Positions 1-6,639 are shown, counted from the stretch's first letter. The stretch: DNA of 13,141 bases from Methylobacteriaceae bacterium (GCA_031272615.1 JAISTL010000180.1:1-13141), one strand, 5' to 3'. Numbers and translations: made by a program. Notes: generated from the sequence alone by a model not told the origin.

Positions 1-2552
1 GGGGCGATGCCCGACCCCTGCGACGAAACGATGGCGCCGGTTGTGGTCGGCACGCCGCCGGTTGTCATGTTCATTTCCATGCCCATGGAGGACATCATGT
101 CATAGTGCCCGCCGATGCGTTGCCGGAAGGTCTCCATATCCATGACCACATGGGCCATGTTGGCGGAATAGGCTTCGGCAACCGGTGCAAACGGCTGGAA
201 GAGAAGCGGCCCTTTGCTGCCGCCGCTGCCGCTGCCGCTGATTGAATCGCCGCCGCCGATGGGGTTGCCGGGCAGGGTCGGGTTGACGCAGCCGCTTGCC
301 GGGCAATCCTCGGAGCGCAGATACCAGTTGCCGTTCGAACCGGAAAGACCGTCCTTTTGCAGTGTGTAGGCGTAGGCTCCGGCCACCACCGCCTGGTTGC
401 CCCGCGGCGTCACATAATCCCCGGCAAGGGAGAATTTGCCGTTGGAGGCGCCATCCACCTCAACGACCATGATGCCGTCGCCGGCTGTGAGCGCCCCGGC
501 GCCGCCTGTGTTGACCACATAAAGCGTGGTGTTGCCCGAGGTGTTGCCCACCACATGCAGCAGGTCCGTCGGCGAAGCATCGTCACCGAGTTTGGTGTTG
601 ACCATCAATGCGCCGCCGTTGGCGGTATAGGAGCCTTTGATGGTCAAGGTGCCGAACTCAGTGGGCGTGCCGCCGCTGGTAACCGTTTCCATACCCGGGG
701 AAATGACGCCGGAGTTGGTGACGGAGCCGATGGTTCCCACGCCTTCCAGCGTGCCGCCGGTGAAAACGGTGGCCTGGTTGGCGGAGAAGTCGCCGTTGAT
801 TTGCAATGCGCCGCCGTGCATGACGAAGGAGCCGGTGAAACCCGGATGATCCCGGTTGAAGAGCGTCCGCCCGGCATAAGCAGCGAGGGTTCCCGTGCCG
901 TAGATGCCGTCACTGAGATATTTGTCGAACTCGTAATCCCACGCGGTGTGGTTGAAGTTGACGGCGCCGGTTCCATCGCCGAACACAACTTTGGCGGCCT
1001 TGATGGTTCCCGGCCCGATGGGCGTCCGCTCCGGGGCGTCGCCGATGTTCAGCGTTCCCCGGGAGTTTGCCTCGTGGGCGATATACAAGGTGCCGTCATT
1101 GGGGTAGGTGTCCGGATCCACCCGGTAATAGGTGAAACCGCCTTCGCGGATGGCACTTTCCTTACCGGAGCCGAGATTGATTTCGCCCTTGTTGCCCAGG
1201 TTCATGGTTCCGGTTCCGGAATGGCCGAGATAGAGCTCTCCCGGATAAACCGCGTTGTAAAGTGAGCCCGGGGAGGGAGATGCGATACCGCTTACCCACC
1301 AGTGGGTGTTTTCGCCCATGATGTTCACGGTTCCCGCACCGCCGTCCACGCCGACCTTGGGGGAAAGCTGCCCGGACACGACGGCGAGAGCGGCGGTGTT
1401 GTTGGAATCCAGCCGACCGTTGTCGGCGCATTCCGCAACCCCCGGAGGACAGTGATACTCGTTGTAAGCGATGTATGTGTAGCCTTTGCTGCCGTTCAGG
1501 AGGTTCACCGTACCGCGGCTGCCGGCGCCGACGCCGACCATCAGACCGTCGGCGACAAGCATATTGGCGTGGTCCAGCGTCATGGTTCCGGCGCCGCCGT
1601 TGACGCCGATCTGCACCCGGTCAATCGGGTCCCAAGCGCCGGTTTCGTCCACATGATTCTTCAAGGCCTGCGCATTTGAGACAATACCGAGCTTCGCGCC
1701 GTTCATCATATTGAGGGTGCCGTTGGAACCGGCGCCGGTACCGACCAGCAAAACGACAGGTTCCGTCGCGCCGGCACCAGCCGGAACAAATGAAAGACCG
1801 TCGAAATTGACGGTTCCGGTGCCGCCGTCTCCACCGATGATGCTGTAATCGGGGGTGCTGGAGCGTTCATTAAGGATAGACGATCCTGCGGAGACATAGG
1901 GCGCACTTGCGGTGAGGCCGAGAGATGGGTCACGCTGGGGGTTGGCGAGGAAATTGACGGTGCCGTTGCTGCCGGCGCCGATGCCGACATTCATGCCGCT
2001 GTAAAGATAGAAAGAACGATCATGTTGCGCATCATTCCGGTATTGCGGATCGGGGTTGCGCGCGTCGATATCGAGAATTCCAGTGCCGCCGTTGGCGCCG
2101 ACCACGAGTTTTTGCCCGTCTTCGTTGTTGAATCGGGGGTCGATGCTGTAGATATTGGACAGGGAGACATGGACCGTGCCGCCCGGCGCAACACCGATGC
2201 CGTGAAGCCGGATGGATACGTCCTGATAGGGGGAACCTGTCACCGAAATGTCGGTGAGGCTGTTGATGATGAACCGATCCTGGGTGTAGTCGGCGGGTGA
2301 AACCGGCTCGGACCAGTTGCCGGGGTCAAAGATGTCGGACGTCCCGGCGGCGCCGGTCCAGTAAACGGTGGTCTGCGCCGAGGCCTCCTGCGCCGCCAGA
2401 CCCAGAACAACCGAGGACATCAGGGCAAAACGCAGAGCGGTGCGCAAAGGCGCGGCCGTGCCGGACAATTTGCGTTGCTTGGAAGTTTCAATGTCCGCGA
2501 CTCGCCGATCGGGCCGACGATCAATTGAAGAACTGCGGGTTTGGGTCTTCAT
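1..2552 (-). CDS. Autotransporter (type V secretion) protein, N-terminal 850 residues; 3' end beyond the window
   Basis: The frame stays open from ATG at 2552 to the left edge, so the stop codon and the beta-barrel are missing. An AAAGGA ribosome site lies about 10 bases before the ATG. Residues 1-59 form a long signal peptide: a basic, extended n-region of about 35 residues, a hydrophobic core near 42-53 and an ASA|Q cleavage site at 59/60. The passenger opens with a WTG...NW motif, then repeats a glycine-rich unit of the form VGxGAGSxGTxN (V189, V270, V339) plus variants such as GGDGGTGTVNF, like the T5SS/PEP-CTERM-associated repeat family. A GTGAVNFNHT motif sits near 526-536 and a WYLRSE motif at 743-748, both typical of pertactin-like passengers. 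Residues about 780-815 (AEAYSANMAHVVM, FRQRIGGHYD) resemble the linker that precedes the autotransporter barrel. Expected role: a surface-exposed or secreted adhesin-like protein; its ligand cannot be told. The family is well supported by pattern only. Confidence 0.88.
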   Translation of the reverse strand, partial: MKTQTRSSSIDRRPDRRVADIETSKQRKLSGTAAPLRTALRFALMSSVVLGLAAQEASAQTTVYWTGAAGTSDIFDPGNWSEPVSPADYTQDRFIINSLTDISVTGSPYQDVSIRLHGIGVAPGGTVHVSLSNIYSIDPRFNNEDGQKLVVGANGGTGILDIDARNPDPQYRNDAQHDRSFYLYSGMNVGIGAGSNGTVNFLANPQRDPSLGLTASAPYVSAGSSILNERSSTPDYSIIGGDGGTGTVNFDGLSFVPAGAGATEPVVLLVGTGAGSNGTLNMMNGAKLGIVSNAQALKNHVDETGAWDPIDRVQIGVNGGAGTMTLDHANMLVADGLMVGVGAGSRGTVNLLNGSKGYTYIAYNEYHCPPGVAECADNGRLDSNNTAALAVVSGQLSPKVGVDGGAGTVNIMGENTHWWVSGIASPSPGSLYNAVYPGELYLGHSGTGTMNLGNKGEINLGSGKESAIREGGFTYYRVDPDTYPNDGTLYIAHEANSRGTLNIGDAPERTPIGPGTIKAAKVVFGDGTGAVNFNHTAWDYEFDKYLSDGIYGTGTLAAYAGRTLFNRDHPGFTGSFVMHGGALQINGDFSANQATVFTGGTLEGVGTIGSVTNSGVISPGMETVTSGGTPTEFGTLTIKGSYTANGGALMVNTKLGDDASPTDLLHVVGNTSGNTTLYVVNTGGAGALTAGDGIMVVEVDGASNGKFSLAGDYVTPRGNQAVVAGAYAYTLQKDGLSGSNGNWYLRSEDCPASGCVNPTLPGNPIGGGDSISGSGSGGSKGPLLFQPFAPVAEAYSANMAHVVMDMETFRQRIGGHYDMMSSMGMEMNMTTGGVPTTTGAIVSSQGSGIA

Positions 2553-2602
2553 AACGGGAAAGTCCTTTTGAGCGAATTTTTACGCGGCATTACAGTCAAG
2601 GC

Positions 2603-2630
2603 ACAATACGGCCTTTGTAAAACCGCTCAA
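2603..2630 (-). promoter_or_regulatory. Possible sigma-70-type promoter of the autotransporter gene
   Basis: On the minus strand a TTGAGC hexamer (2625-2630) is followed after 16 bases by TATTGT (2603-2608). Each matches the consensus at four of six positions, and the pair lies about 50-75 bases before the start codon. The match is weak and other placements are possible. Confidence 0.22.
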
Positions 2631-2663
2631 CTACAAACTATCGATTGATGAATGGCGCTATTA

Positions 2664-2686
2664 TTTTATAGAAAAGCTCTATAAAA
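2664..2686. repeat. Perfect 9-bp inverted repeat upstream of the autotransporter gene
   Basis: Arms TTTTATAGA (2664-2672) and TCTATAAAA (2678-2686) surround a 5-base spacer. The element lies about 35 bases upstream of the candidate -35 box of the autotransporter gene, a position suited to an activator or repressor site. It has no following T-run, so a terminator is unlikely. Confidence 0.45.
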
Positions 2687-2974
2687 CAGCATGGGATATA
2701 TTGATATACTTGAATAACATGACTACGAATGATGACTTTGTGGTATTACACTGATTATTACTATACAAAAACAAACAGACCCCACGGAATACGCGGCGCC
2801 GATGAAACAACCCGGACAACAGCCGAAGAGGCGGCTTCCGGAAAAATGAAATATTGGTCAATCCTGTGCAGTATTGGGAGTGCGCGGAGCCGCTGAAACG
2901 GGCTCCCATCTCTCAATCAGTATTTTCCATTACTAGAAATGGGGTAAGTGATTAAAATTTCAAGAAGTTGTTTA

Positions 2975-2994
2975 ATACAATTTGATACAATTCG
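2975..2994. repeat. Tandem 10-bp direct repeat
   Basis: ATACAATTTG (2975-2984) is followed directly by ATACAATTCG (2985-2994), nine of ten bases identical. A 10-bp period places both copies on the same face of the helix. In an AT-rich region this may be chance. Confidence 0.35.
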
Positions 2995-3098
2995 CGCACA
3001 TAAGACTATATACATGTATGAATACGCTGTTATTGTTCAATTTTAGCTGGAAAATCGTATTTTGATTTCCAGTCATATCACGGTTTCCAATGCCCATG

Positions 3099-3124
3099 GC
3101 CGGGCGCGGTTCGCGCCGGCTTTT
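3099..3124 (+). terminator. GC-rich hairpin with short T-run, possible terminator or leader structure
   Basis: GCCGG and CGGC-containing arms (3099-3108 and 3112-3120) form a nine-base-pair stem with a single bulged G and a GTT loop, followed by TTTT at 3121-3124. This resembles a weak intrinsic terminator on the plus strand, although no plus-strand gene precedes it. It could end a short untranslated RNA started in the AT-rich region, or lie in a long ompW leader. Confidence 0.3.
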
Positions 3125-3184
3125 CCGCCGTTCCCTCCGGCTGCTTACAAAATTCGTCGCGGGAAGTGCTCCGGGCGCGCCGGG

Positions 3185-3223
3185 TAACCAATTGTAAACC
3201 ATTTCATGGTTAGTATGTGGTTA
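3185..3223. promoter_or_regulatory. Symmetric nested inverted repeat upstream of ompW, candidate operator
   Basis: Outer arms TAACCA (3185-3190) and TGGTTA (3218-3223) and inner arms AACCAT (3197-3202) and ATGGTT (3206-3211) share one centre at 3204. The ACCA/TGGT cores are spaced evenly on both sides. The right end is 37 bases before the ompW start. The arrangement suits two dimers of a regulator, but its identity cannot be told from sequence. Confidence 0.45.
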
Positions 3224-3260
3224 ACGCGTGTTTCACGAACGACGTGCCATGGAGAGATCA

Positions 3261-3947
3261 ATGTCAATTAAACATCTGTTGTTGAGCGGCGCTGCCGCTC
3301 TGATTGCGTTTCCGGCTCTTGCCGCCGACCTGCCCGCCCCCGTCGCCCCTCCCATCGAGGATATCCCCATCTGGAATCCGTGGCAGGTTCGTGTGCGCGC
3401 CATCGCCGTCATCCCCGATGAAGATGCGAAACTGAAGCTGGACAGCGTAAGGCTCCCGGGCGCGGATGTCGACGCTTCCAATGAAATCGTTCCCGAACTC
3501 GACATCACCTATTATTTCACCAAGAACATCGCCGCCGAACTGATTCTCGGCACCACCTTCCACGGTGTGGATGCGGACGGTACCATTTCGTCTCTGGGCA
3601 AAATCGGCCGCACCTGGATTCTGCCGCCGACGCTGACGGCGCAGTATCATTTCACCAATTTCGGCCCGAATTTCAAACCCTATCTTGGCGCCGGCGTAAA
3701 CTACACTATATTCTACAGTGAGAAGGCAAAGGCGCCGTTCACCAGCTTCAAGCTGGACAACTCCTTCGGTTTTGCGTTGCAGGCCGGTGTTGACTTCATG
3801 GTCAACGAACATTGGGGCATCAACCTCGATGTCAAAAAGCTGTTCCTCAAACCCGACGTCAAAGCTACCGTTGCCGGCTCGGTCGTGACCGGTGACGTGC
3901 GTCTTGATCCTTGGATCGTCGGCGCCGGCGTTACCTACAAGTTCTGA
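3261..3947 (+). CDS. ompW: OmpW family outer-membrane beta-barrel protein
   Basis: The protein has 228 residues. I chose the ATG at 3261 because GGAGAG sits four bases before it and because it begins a clean Sec signal peptide (MSIKHLLLSG, then a hydrophobic stretch with ALA|A or LAA|D cleavage at 21-23); upstream in-frame GTG 3228 and ATG 3249 would only add a polar tail. The mature part shows the eight-stranded small-barrel style of OmpW: a NPWQVRVRAI first strand, DITYYFTKNIAAEL, a LPPTLTAQYHF segment, PYLGAGVNYT, FALQAGVDF, NLDVKKLFL and a last strand ending in Phe (VGAGVTYKF), as expected for barrel-assembly recognition. OmpW proteins form narrow hydrophobic channels in the outer membrane; the substrate here is unknown. 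It stands alone, divergent from the autotransporter gene, and the palindrome at 3185-3223 suggests regulation. Family assignment is firm; the transport role is inferred from the family. Confidence 0.92.
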   Translation: MSIKHLLLSGAAALIAFPALAADLPAPVAPPIEDIPIWNPWQVRVRAIAVIPDEDAKLKLDSVRLPGADVDASNEIVPELDITYYFTKNIAAELILGTTFHGVDADGTISSLGKIGRTWILPPTLTAQYHFTNFGPNFKPYLGAGVNYTIFYSEKAKAPFTSFKLDNSFGFALQAGVDFMVNEHWGINLDVKKLFLKPDVKATVAGSVVTGDVRLDPWIVGAGVTYKF

Positions 3948-4316
3948 CGTGACTTACGTTTCGTCGGATTGTCGCGAACTCTCCGTTTCAGTTGCCGCGA
4001 CCGGGTTTTTCTCCGGTCGTGAGTGGCTTCGTTTTCAGGCACGAACAAAACGCCGGTCCGGATGTACGATCGGAATTTTGTTTCGCGCCTGTTTTCGTTT
4101 TAAGGGTGGCTGCCGGCAAACCGTACGTCCGTTTGTCCGTCTGCCGCCTGCCTGTTCACCTTTTTCGTGAAAAACAGTCGCTTCCCAAACCTGAACCTGC
4201 TAAGAACGACCGGCGCGCCCGCCGCCCGTCGCGCATGAACCGGAGACATGCCGCTCCGGGATGTTCGTTTGTCCCGGAGGTTTACCGTTCCGGAGGTTTA
4301 GTGTTCTGGAGGCTTC
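3948..4316. other. Intergenic region between ompW and hisZ, no gene seen
   Basis: No frame in this 369-bp stretch has a good ribosome site or a recognisable product. It holds a 7-bp stem-loop (3998-4019) that may end ompW transcription, an A/T palindrome TTTTTCGTGAAAAA (4161-4174), and at its end three tandem Shine-Dalgarno-bearing repeats (4271-4318). No run of His codons typical of a his leader peptide is present. Confidence 0.6.
3998..4019. terminator. Stem-loop downstream of ompW, possible terminator
   Basis: CGACCGG (3998-4004) and CCGGTCG (4013-4019) pair perfectly around a T-rich 8-base loop, 50 bases after the ompW stop codon. There is no T-run after the stem, so factor-independent termination would be weak; it may instead protect the ompW mRNA 3' end. 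Confidence 0.3.
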
Positions 4317-4318
4317 AT
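4271..4318 (+). repeat. Three tandem 16-bp units each carrying a GGAGG ribosome-binding core, before hisZ
   Basis: The units are GTCCCGGAGGTTTACC (4271-4286), GTTCCGGAGGTTTAGT (4287-4302) and GTTCTGGAGGCTTCAT (4303-4318). Units 1 and 2 agree at 13 of 16 positions, units 2 and 3 at 12 of 16, without gaps. Only unit 3 is placed correctly for the hisZ ATG at 4317; its last two bases are the first two of that ATG. The other two GGAGG cores lie 16 and 32 bases further upstream. Confidence 0.8.
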
Positions 4319-5408
4319 GTCCGGCGCCGCCCTTTCCCTTGTCGAAAACCTCAACGATTTCTTTCGCGCCAAAAATTATACGCGCATCGAACCGCCCGTG
4401 CTTCAACCGACCGGCGTCTTCACCGAGCTTTCCGGCGAGGATATCCGCCGCCGACTGTTCGTCACCCAGGACCGCGCCGGGCATGACCTGTGCCTGCGCC
4501 CGGAATACACCATTCCCGTTGCCCTCGAGTTGTTGAAGCGCACGGCGGAACCCTCCGGCGCCTTCTATTATCTCGGCCCGGTTTTCCGCTCCCGGTCCGA
4601 CGGTCCCGGCGAGTTTCTCCAGGCGGGCACCGAATCCATCGGCCGGGTTGACCGCTCCGCCGCCGATGCCGAGTGTGTCGTGCACGCGCTGAAGGCGTTG
4701 AGTTATATGGATGTCACCCACTCCTCCGTGGTGTTCGGCGATATGGCGCTGCTCGGCGCGGTGCTCAACGCGCTGGGTCTGACGGCGGCCGCGGTTCGCC
4801 GGGTTGTCGCCTCGCTGATTACCGGCACATCCCTTGAGAGCCTGGATACCGGCGATGTCTCCATGCACGAGAAACACGCAAGCCTGCTGGCGGCCATCGA
4901 AAACCAGGATTCCCGCGCTGTCACCGCTTTTATTGAAGACGTGTTCGCCATTGCCGGCGTGTCCCGCATCGGCGGCCGCTCCGTTCACGATATCGCCGAG
5001 CGGTTTCTTGCCAAAGCGTCCAACCGGTCGGCCCTCACTCCGGCGCAAAGGGAGAGTCTCTCCCGGTTTCTCGCCATCCGCGGAGAGCCGGACGAAGCGG
5101 TGGAAGCGGTGCGCGCCTTTGCCGGGGAGACGGGCTTGGATATCGACTCCGCCTTGTCTGATTTGGAAACCCGCATCGGCTTTTTGGCCGCCCTCAATGC
5201 CGACCTGTCGCAGTTCCGCTTCGAGGCCGGGTTCGCGCGCAATCTCGATTACTACACCGGTTTTATCTTTGAAGTGTTCAGCCCGCTGCATCCGGAGCCG
5301 GTGGCCGGGGGAGGGCGCTATGATTCGCTGTTCCGCCAGCTCGGCGCCGGAAGCGATATCCCGGCGGTGGGCTGTGCCTTTCACCTCAACCGGCTGACGG
5401 GAGGGTAA
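4317..5408 (+). CDS. hisZ: ATP phosphoribosyltransferase regulatory subunit HisZ
   Basis: This 363-residue protein is a paralogue of the class II histidyl-tRNA synthetase core. HisZ has no tRNA-charging role; with HisG it forms the ATP phosphoribosyltransferase complex of the first histidine biosynthesis step and mediates histidine feedback. Visible family marks are RPEYTIPVA (61-69, like the HisRS RPE motif), FLQAGTESIGR (100-110), LDYYTGFIFE (310-319) and GGGRYDSLF (331-339). The protein ends soon after this last motif, so the tRNA anticodon-binding domain of true HisRS is absent, which separates it from hisS. The start follows a GGAGG core by four bases. It is followed after three bases by hisG, whose ribosome site overlaps the hisZ end, so the two are surely co-transcribed and likely translationally coupled. 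Assignment rests on motifs, length and the hisG neighbour. Confidence 0.95.
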   Translation: MSGAALSLVENLNDFFRAKNYTRIEPPVLQPTGVFTELSGEDIRRRLFVTQDRAGHDLCLRPEYTIPVALELLKRTAEPSGAFYYLGPVFRSRSDGPGEFLQAGTESIGRVDRSAADAECVVHALKALSYMDVTHSSVVFGDMALLGAVLNALGLTAAAVRRVVASLITGTSLESLDTGDVSMHEKHASLLAAIENQDSRAVTAFIEDVFAIAGVSRIGGRSVHDIAERFLAKASNRSALTPAQRESLSRFLAIRGEPDEAVEAVRAFAGETGLDIDSALSDLETRIGFLAALNADLSQFRFEAGFARNLDYYTGFIFEVFSPLHPEPVAGGGRYDSLFRQLGAGSDIPAVGCAFHLNRLTGG

Positions 5409-5411
5409 CCC

Positions 5412-6386
5412 ATGAGCGACCAGCCTCTCATTCTGGCGGTACCGTCCAAGGGGCGGCTTCAGGAAAACACGGCGCTGTTCTTTTCCCGCGCCGGTCTCGC
5501 CTTCAATCAGTCCGGCGGCACGCGGGATTATCGCGCCACCATCAGCGGGCTCGCCGATGTGGATGTACAGTTTGTTTCGGCGGCGGAAATCGCGTCGTTG
5601 CTGGCCTGCGGCGCGGTTCATCTGGGTGTGACCGGCGAAGACCTGATTCGCGAAACCGTCCATAACGCTGACCAGGTGGTGGAGTTGTTGTCTCCCTTGG
5701 GGTTCGGCTTTGCCAACGTGGTGGTGGCCGCGCCACAGGCGTGGATCGACGCCCGCACCATGGCTGACATCCATGAAATCGCCGCCGACATCCGCGCCCG
5801 CCGCGGCCGCAAACTGCGGGTGGCGACAAAATACGTCAACCTGACCCGGGCCTTCTTCGCCGAAAAGGGCGTGACCGATTATGTCATCGTCGAGAGCGCC
5901 GGGGCGACGGAAGGCGCGCCCAATGCCGGCAGCGCCGAAATCATCGTCGACATCACCACATCGGGCGCCACCCTCAACGCCAACGGTCTCAAAGTCATTG
6001 ACGACGGCGTTATCCTGAGGTCCGAGGCCAATCTGGTAGCGTCTCTCGCCGCTGACTGGAGTGAGCGCGCCCGTTCCGCCGCCCGGGCGCTGCTGGCGCG
6101 TATCGCCGCCGAGGAGCAGGCACGCAAAACCCGCGAAATCCGCGCCGCGCTGCCGGAGACGGCCGAACTCCCGCTCGGCGCGATTGTGGAGCCGTTTCAC
6201 CTCGCTGTTCAGCCGCGCGCCGATGACGCCGCCGTGGTGTTGTGGTGCCCGGAGGAGCAGGTGTTCGCCCTTGTGGCGGCCCTTCAGGAGGCAGGGGCGC
6301 CGACGGTTTCCGTGCGCCGGCTGGATTATCTCTTCACCGCCGGAAACCCGCTGATGGAGCGGCTTTTGGCGCGTATCGGCGCGTGA
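5412..6386 (+). CDS. hisG: ATP phosphoribosyltransferase catalytic subunit HisG
   Basis: HisG joins ATP and PRPP to phosphoribosyl-ATP, the committed step of histidine synthesis, in the cytoplasm. The 324-residue protein begins with the family motif LAVPSKGRL (8-16), continues with GVTGEDL (72-78), GFGFANVVVA and RVATKY (136-141), and has the PRPP-binding signature ESAGATEGAP...IVDIT.SGATL at 161-188. HisZ-dependent short-form HisG is usually only about 210-230 residues; here roughly 95 more residues (231-324) follow the catalytic core, ending in SVRRLDYLF...NPLMERL. I recall similar long forms paired with HisZ in Bradyrhizobium-type bacteria, so this is probably a lineage trait and not a fusion accident. 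GGAGGG at 5400-5405 overlaps the hisZ stop and is six bases from the ATG. No his genes follow; the next operon is groESL. Confidence 0.96.
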   Translation: MSDQPLILAVPSKGRLQENTALFFSRAGLAFNQSGGTRDYRATISGLADVDVQFVSAAEIASLLACGAVHLGVTGEDLIRETVHNADQVVELLSPLGFGFANVVVAAPQAWIDARTMADIHEIAADIRARRGRKLRVATKYVNLTRAFFAEKGVTDYVIVESAGATEGAPNAGSAEIIVDITTSGATLNANGLKVIDDGVILRSEANLVASLAADWSERARSAARALLARIAAEEQARKTREIRAALPETAELPLGAIVEPFHLAVQPRADDAAVVLWCPEEQVFALVAALQEAGAPTVSVRRLDYLFTAGNPLMERLLARIGA

Positions 6387-6392
6387 GGCGTC

Positions 6393-6409
6393 GCCCGTTT
6401 TCTCCGGGC
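6393..6409 (+). terminator. Short GC stem-loop after hisG, weak terminator candidate
   Basis: GCCCG (6393-6397) and CGGGC (6405-6409) flank a T-rich loop seven bases after the hisG stop. No T-run follows, so the call is weak. The loop and right arm resemble those of the stem-loop after ompW (3998-4019). Confidence 0.25.
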
Positions 6410-6484
6410 CGCCTACCGGGGTGTCAAATCCCGCATCTTACCTATTTTTAATGTTTTGCGACCCGCATTTTTCTGTTCCGCACA

Positions 6485-6515
6485 CTTGACAGCGTAGAGG
6501 CGACTTCCTATTTGG
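6485..6515 (+). promoter_or_regulatory. groESL promoter, RpoH (sigma-32)-like, also readable as sigma-70
   Basis: CTTGACA (6485-6491) is followed after a 15-base gap by CCTATTTGG (6507-6515). This matches the alphaproteobacterial heat-shock pattern CTTG...CYTATnT. The same bases give a perfect sigma-70 -35 box TTGACA (6486-6491) with a 17-base spacer and a poor -10 (TATTTG, 6509-6514), which favours the RpoH reading. Transcription would start near 6520-6522, just before CIRCE. Confidence 0.7.
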
Positions 6516-6520
6516 AAGTC
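6502..6520. promoter_or_regulatory. Perfect 7-bp inverted repeat centred on the groESL -10 element
   Basis: GACTTCC (6502-6508) and GGAAGTC (6514-6520) enclose TATTT, so the palindrome covers the -10 box exactly and ends three bases before CIRCE. Lying upstream of the expected start site, it would act as DNA and not as an RNA hairpin. Confidence 0.5.
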
Positions 6521-6523
6521 ATC

Positions 6524-6550
6524 CTGGCACTCACCTTAGGAGAGTGCTAA
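6524..6550. promoter_or_regulatory. CIRCE element, HrcA repressor operator
   Basis: CTGGCACTC (6524-6532), a 9-base spacer and GAGTGCTAA (6542-6550) match the CIRCE consensus TTAGCACTC-N9-GAGTGCTAA. The right arm is perfect and the left arm differs at two of nine outer bases. It lies just downstream of the promoter at 6485-6515, the usual position for HrcA repression of groESL. Confidence 0.93.
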
Positions 6551-6560
6551 CAAATTGAAC

Positions 6561-6584
6561 ACGGCGCCATGACAGCGCCGTTTT
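6561..6584 (+). promoter_or_regulatory. Stem-loop with TTTT in the groESL 5' UTR
   Basis: ACGGCGC (6561-6567) and GCGCCGT (6575-6581) pair perfectly around a 7-base loop, followed by a short T-run to 6584. It sits 10 bases after CIRCE and 56 before groES. The shape is that of a weak terminator or attenuator; it may also stabilise the mRNA 5' end. Confidence 0.45.
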
Positions 6585-6639
6585 GTGTCAGGGGCCGGAT
6601 CCGCCGGCCTGTAGTAGCAACAAGAAGGATGTTTTGAAG

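Larger units (their letters stand above)
2553..3260. other. AT-rich divergent intergenic region without a convincing gene
   Basis: This gap separates the divergently read autotransporter and ompW genes. It is clearly richer in A+T than the flanking genes as far as about position 3080, then becomes GC-rich. Short open frames on the minus strand (2679-2909 and 2972-3202) have no ribosome site or recognisable family, so I do not call them. The space must hold promoters for both genes. It contains a 9-bp inverted repeat (2664-2686), a 10-bp tandem repeat (2975-2994), a perfect palindrome ATACATGTAT (3010-3019), a GC-rich hairpin followed by TTTT (3099-3124) and a nested palindrome (3185-3223). 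Confidence 0.7.

Noticed and set aside
357..1265. Long plus-strand open frame (302 codons) inside the autotransporter region
   Set aside because: It is antisense to the continuous minus-strand autotransporter frame, has no ribosome site, and its His/Gly/Val-rich composition is what the complement of Gly-repeat codons gives.
2679..3202. Two 76-codon minus-strand frames in the AT-rich intergenic region
   Set aside because: No ribosome sites, no signal peptide or family resemblance, and their ends cross palindromic regulatory-looking DNA.
4200..6200. Minus-strand open frame of 666 codons across hisZ-hisG
   Set aside because: It is a GC-bias shadow of two firmly identified plus-strand genes and has no recognisable domain.
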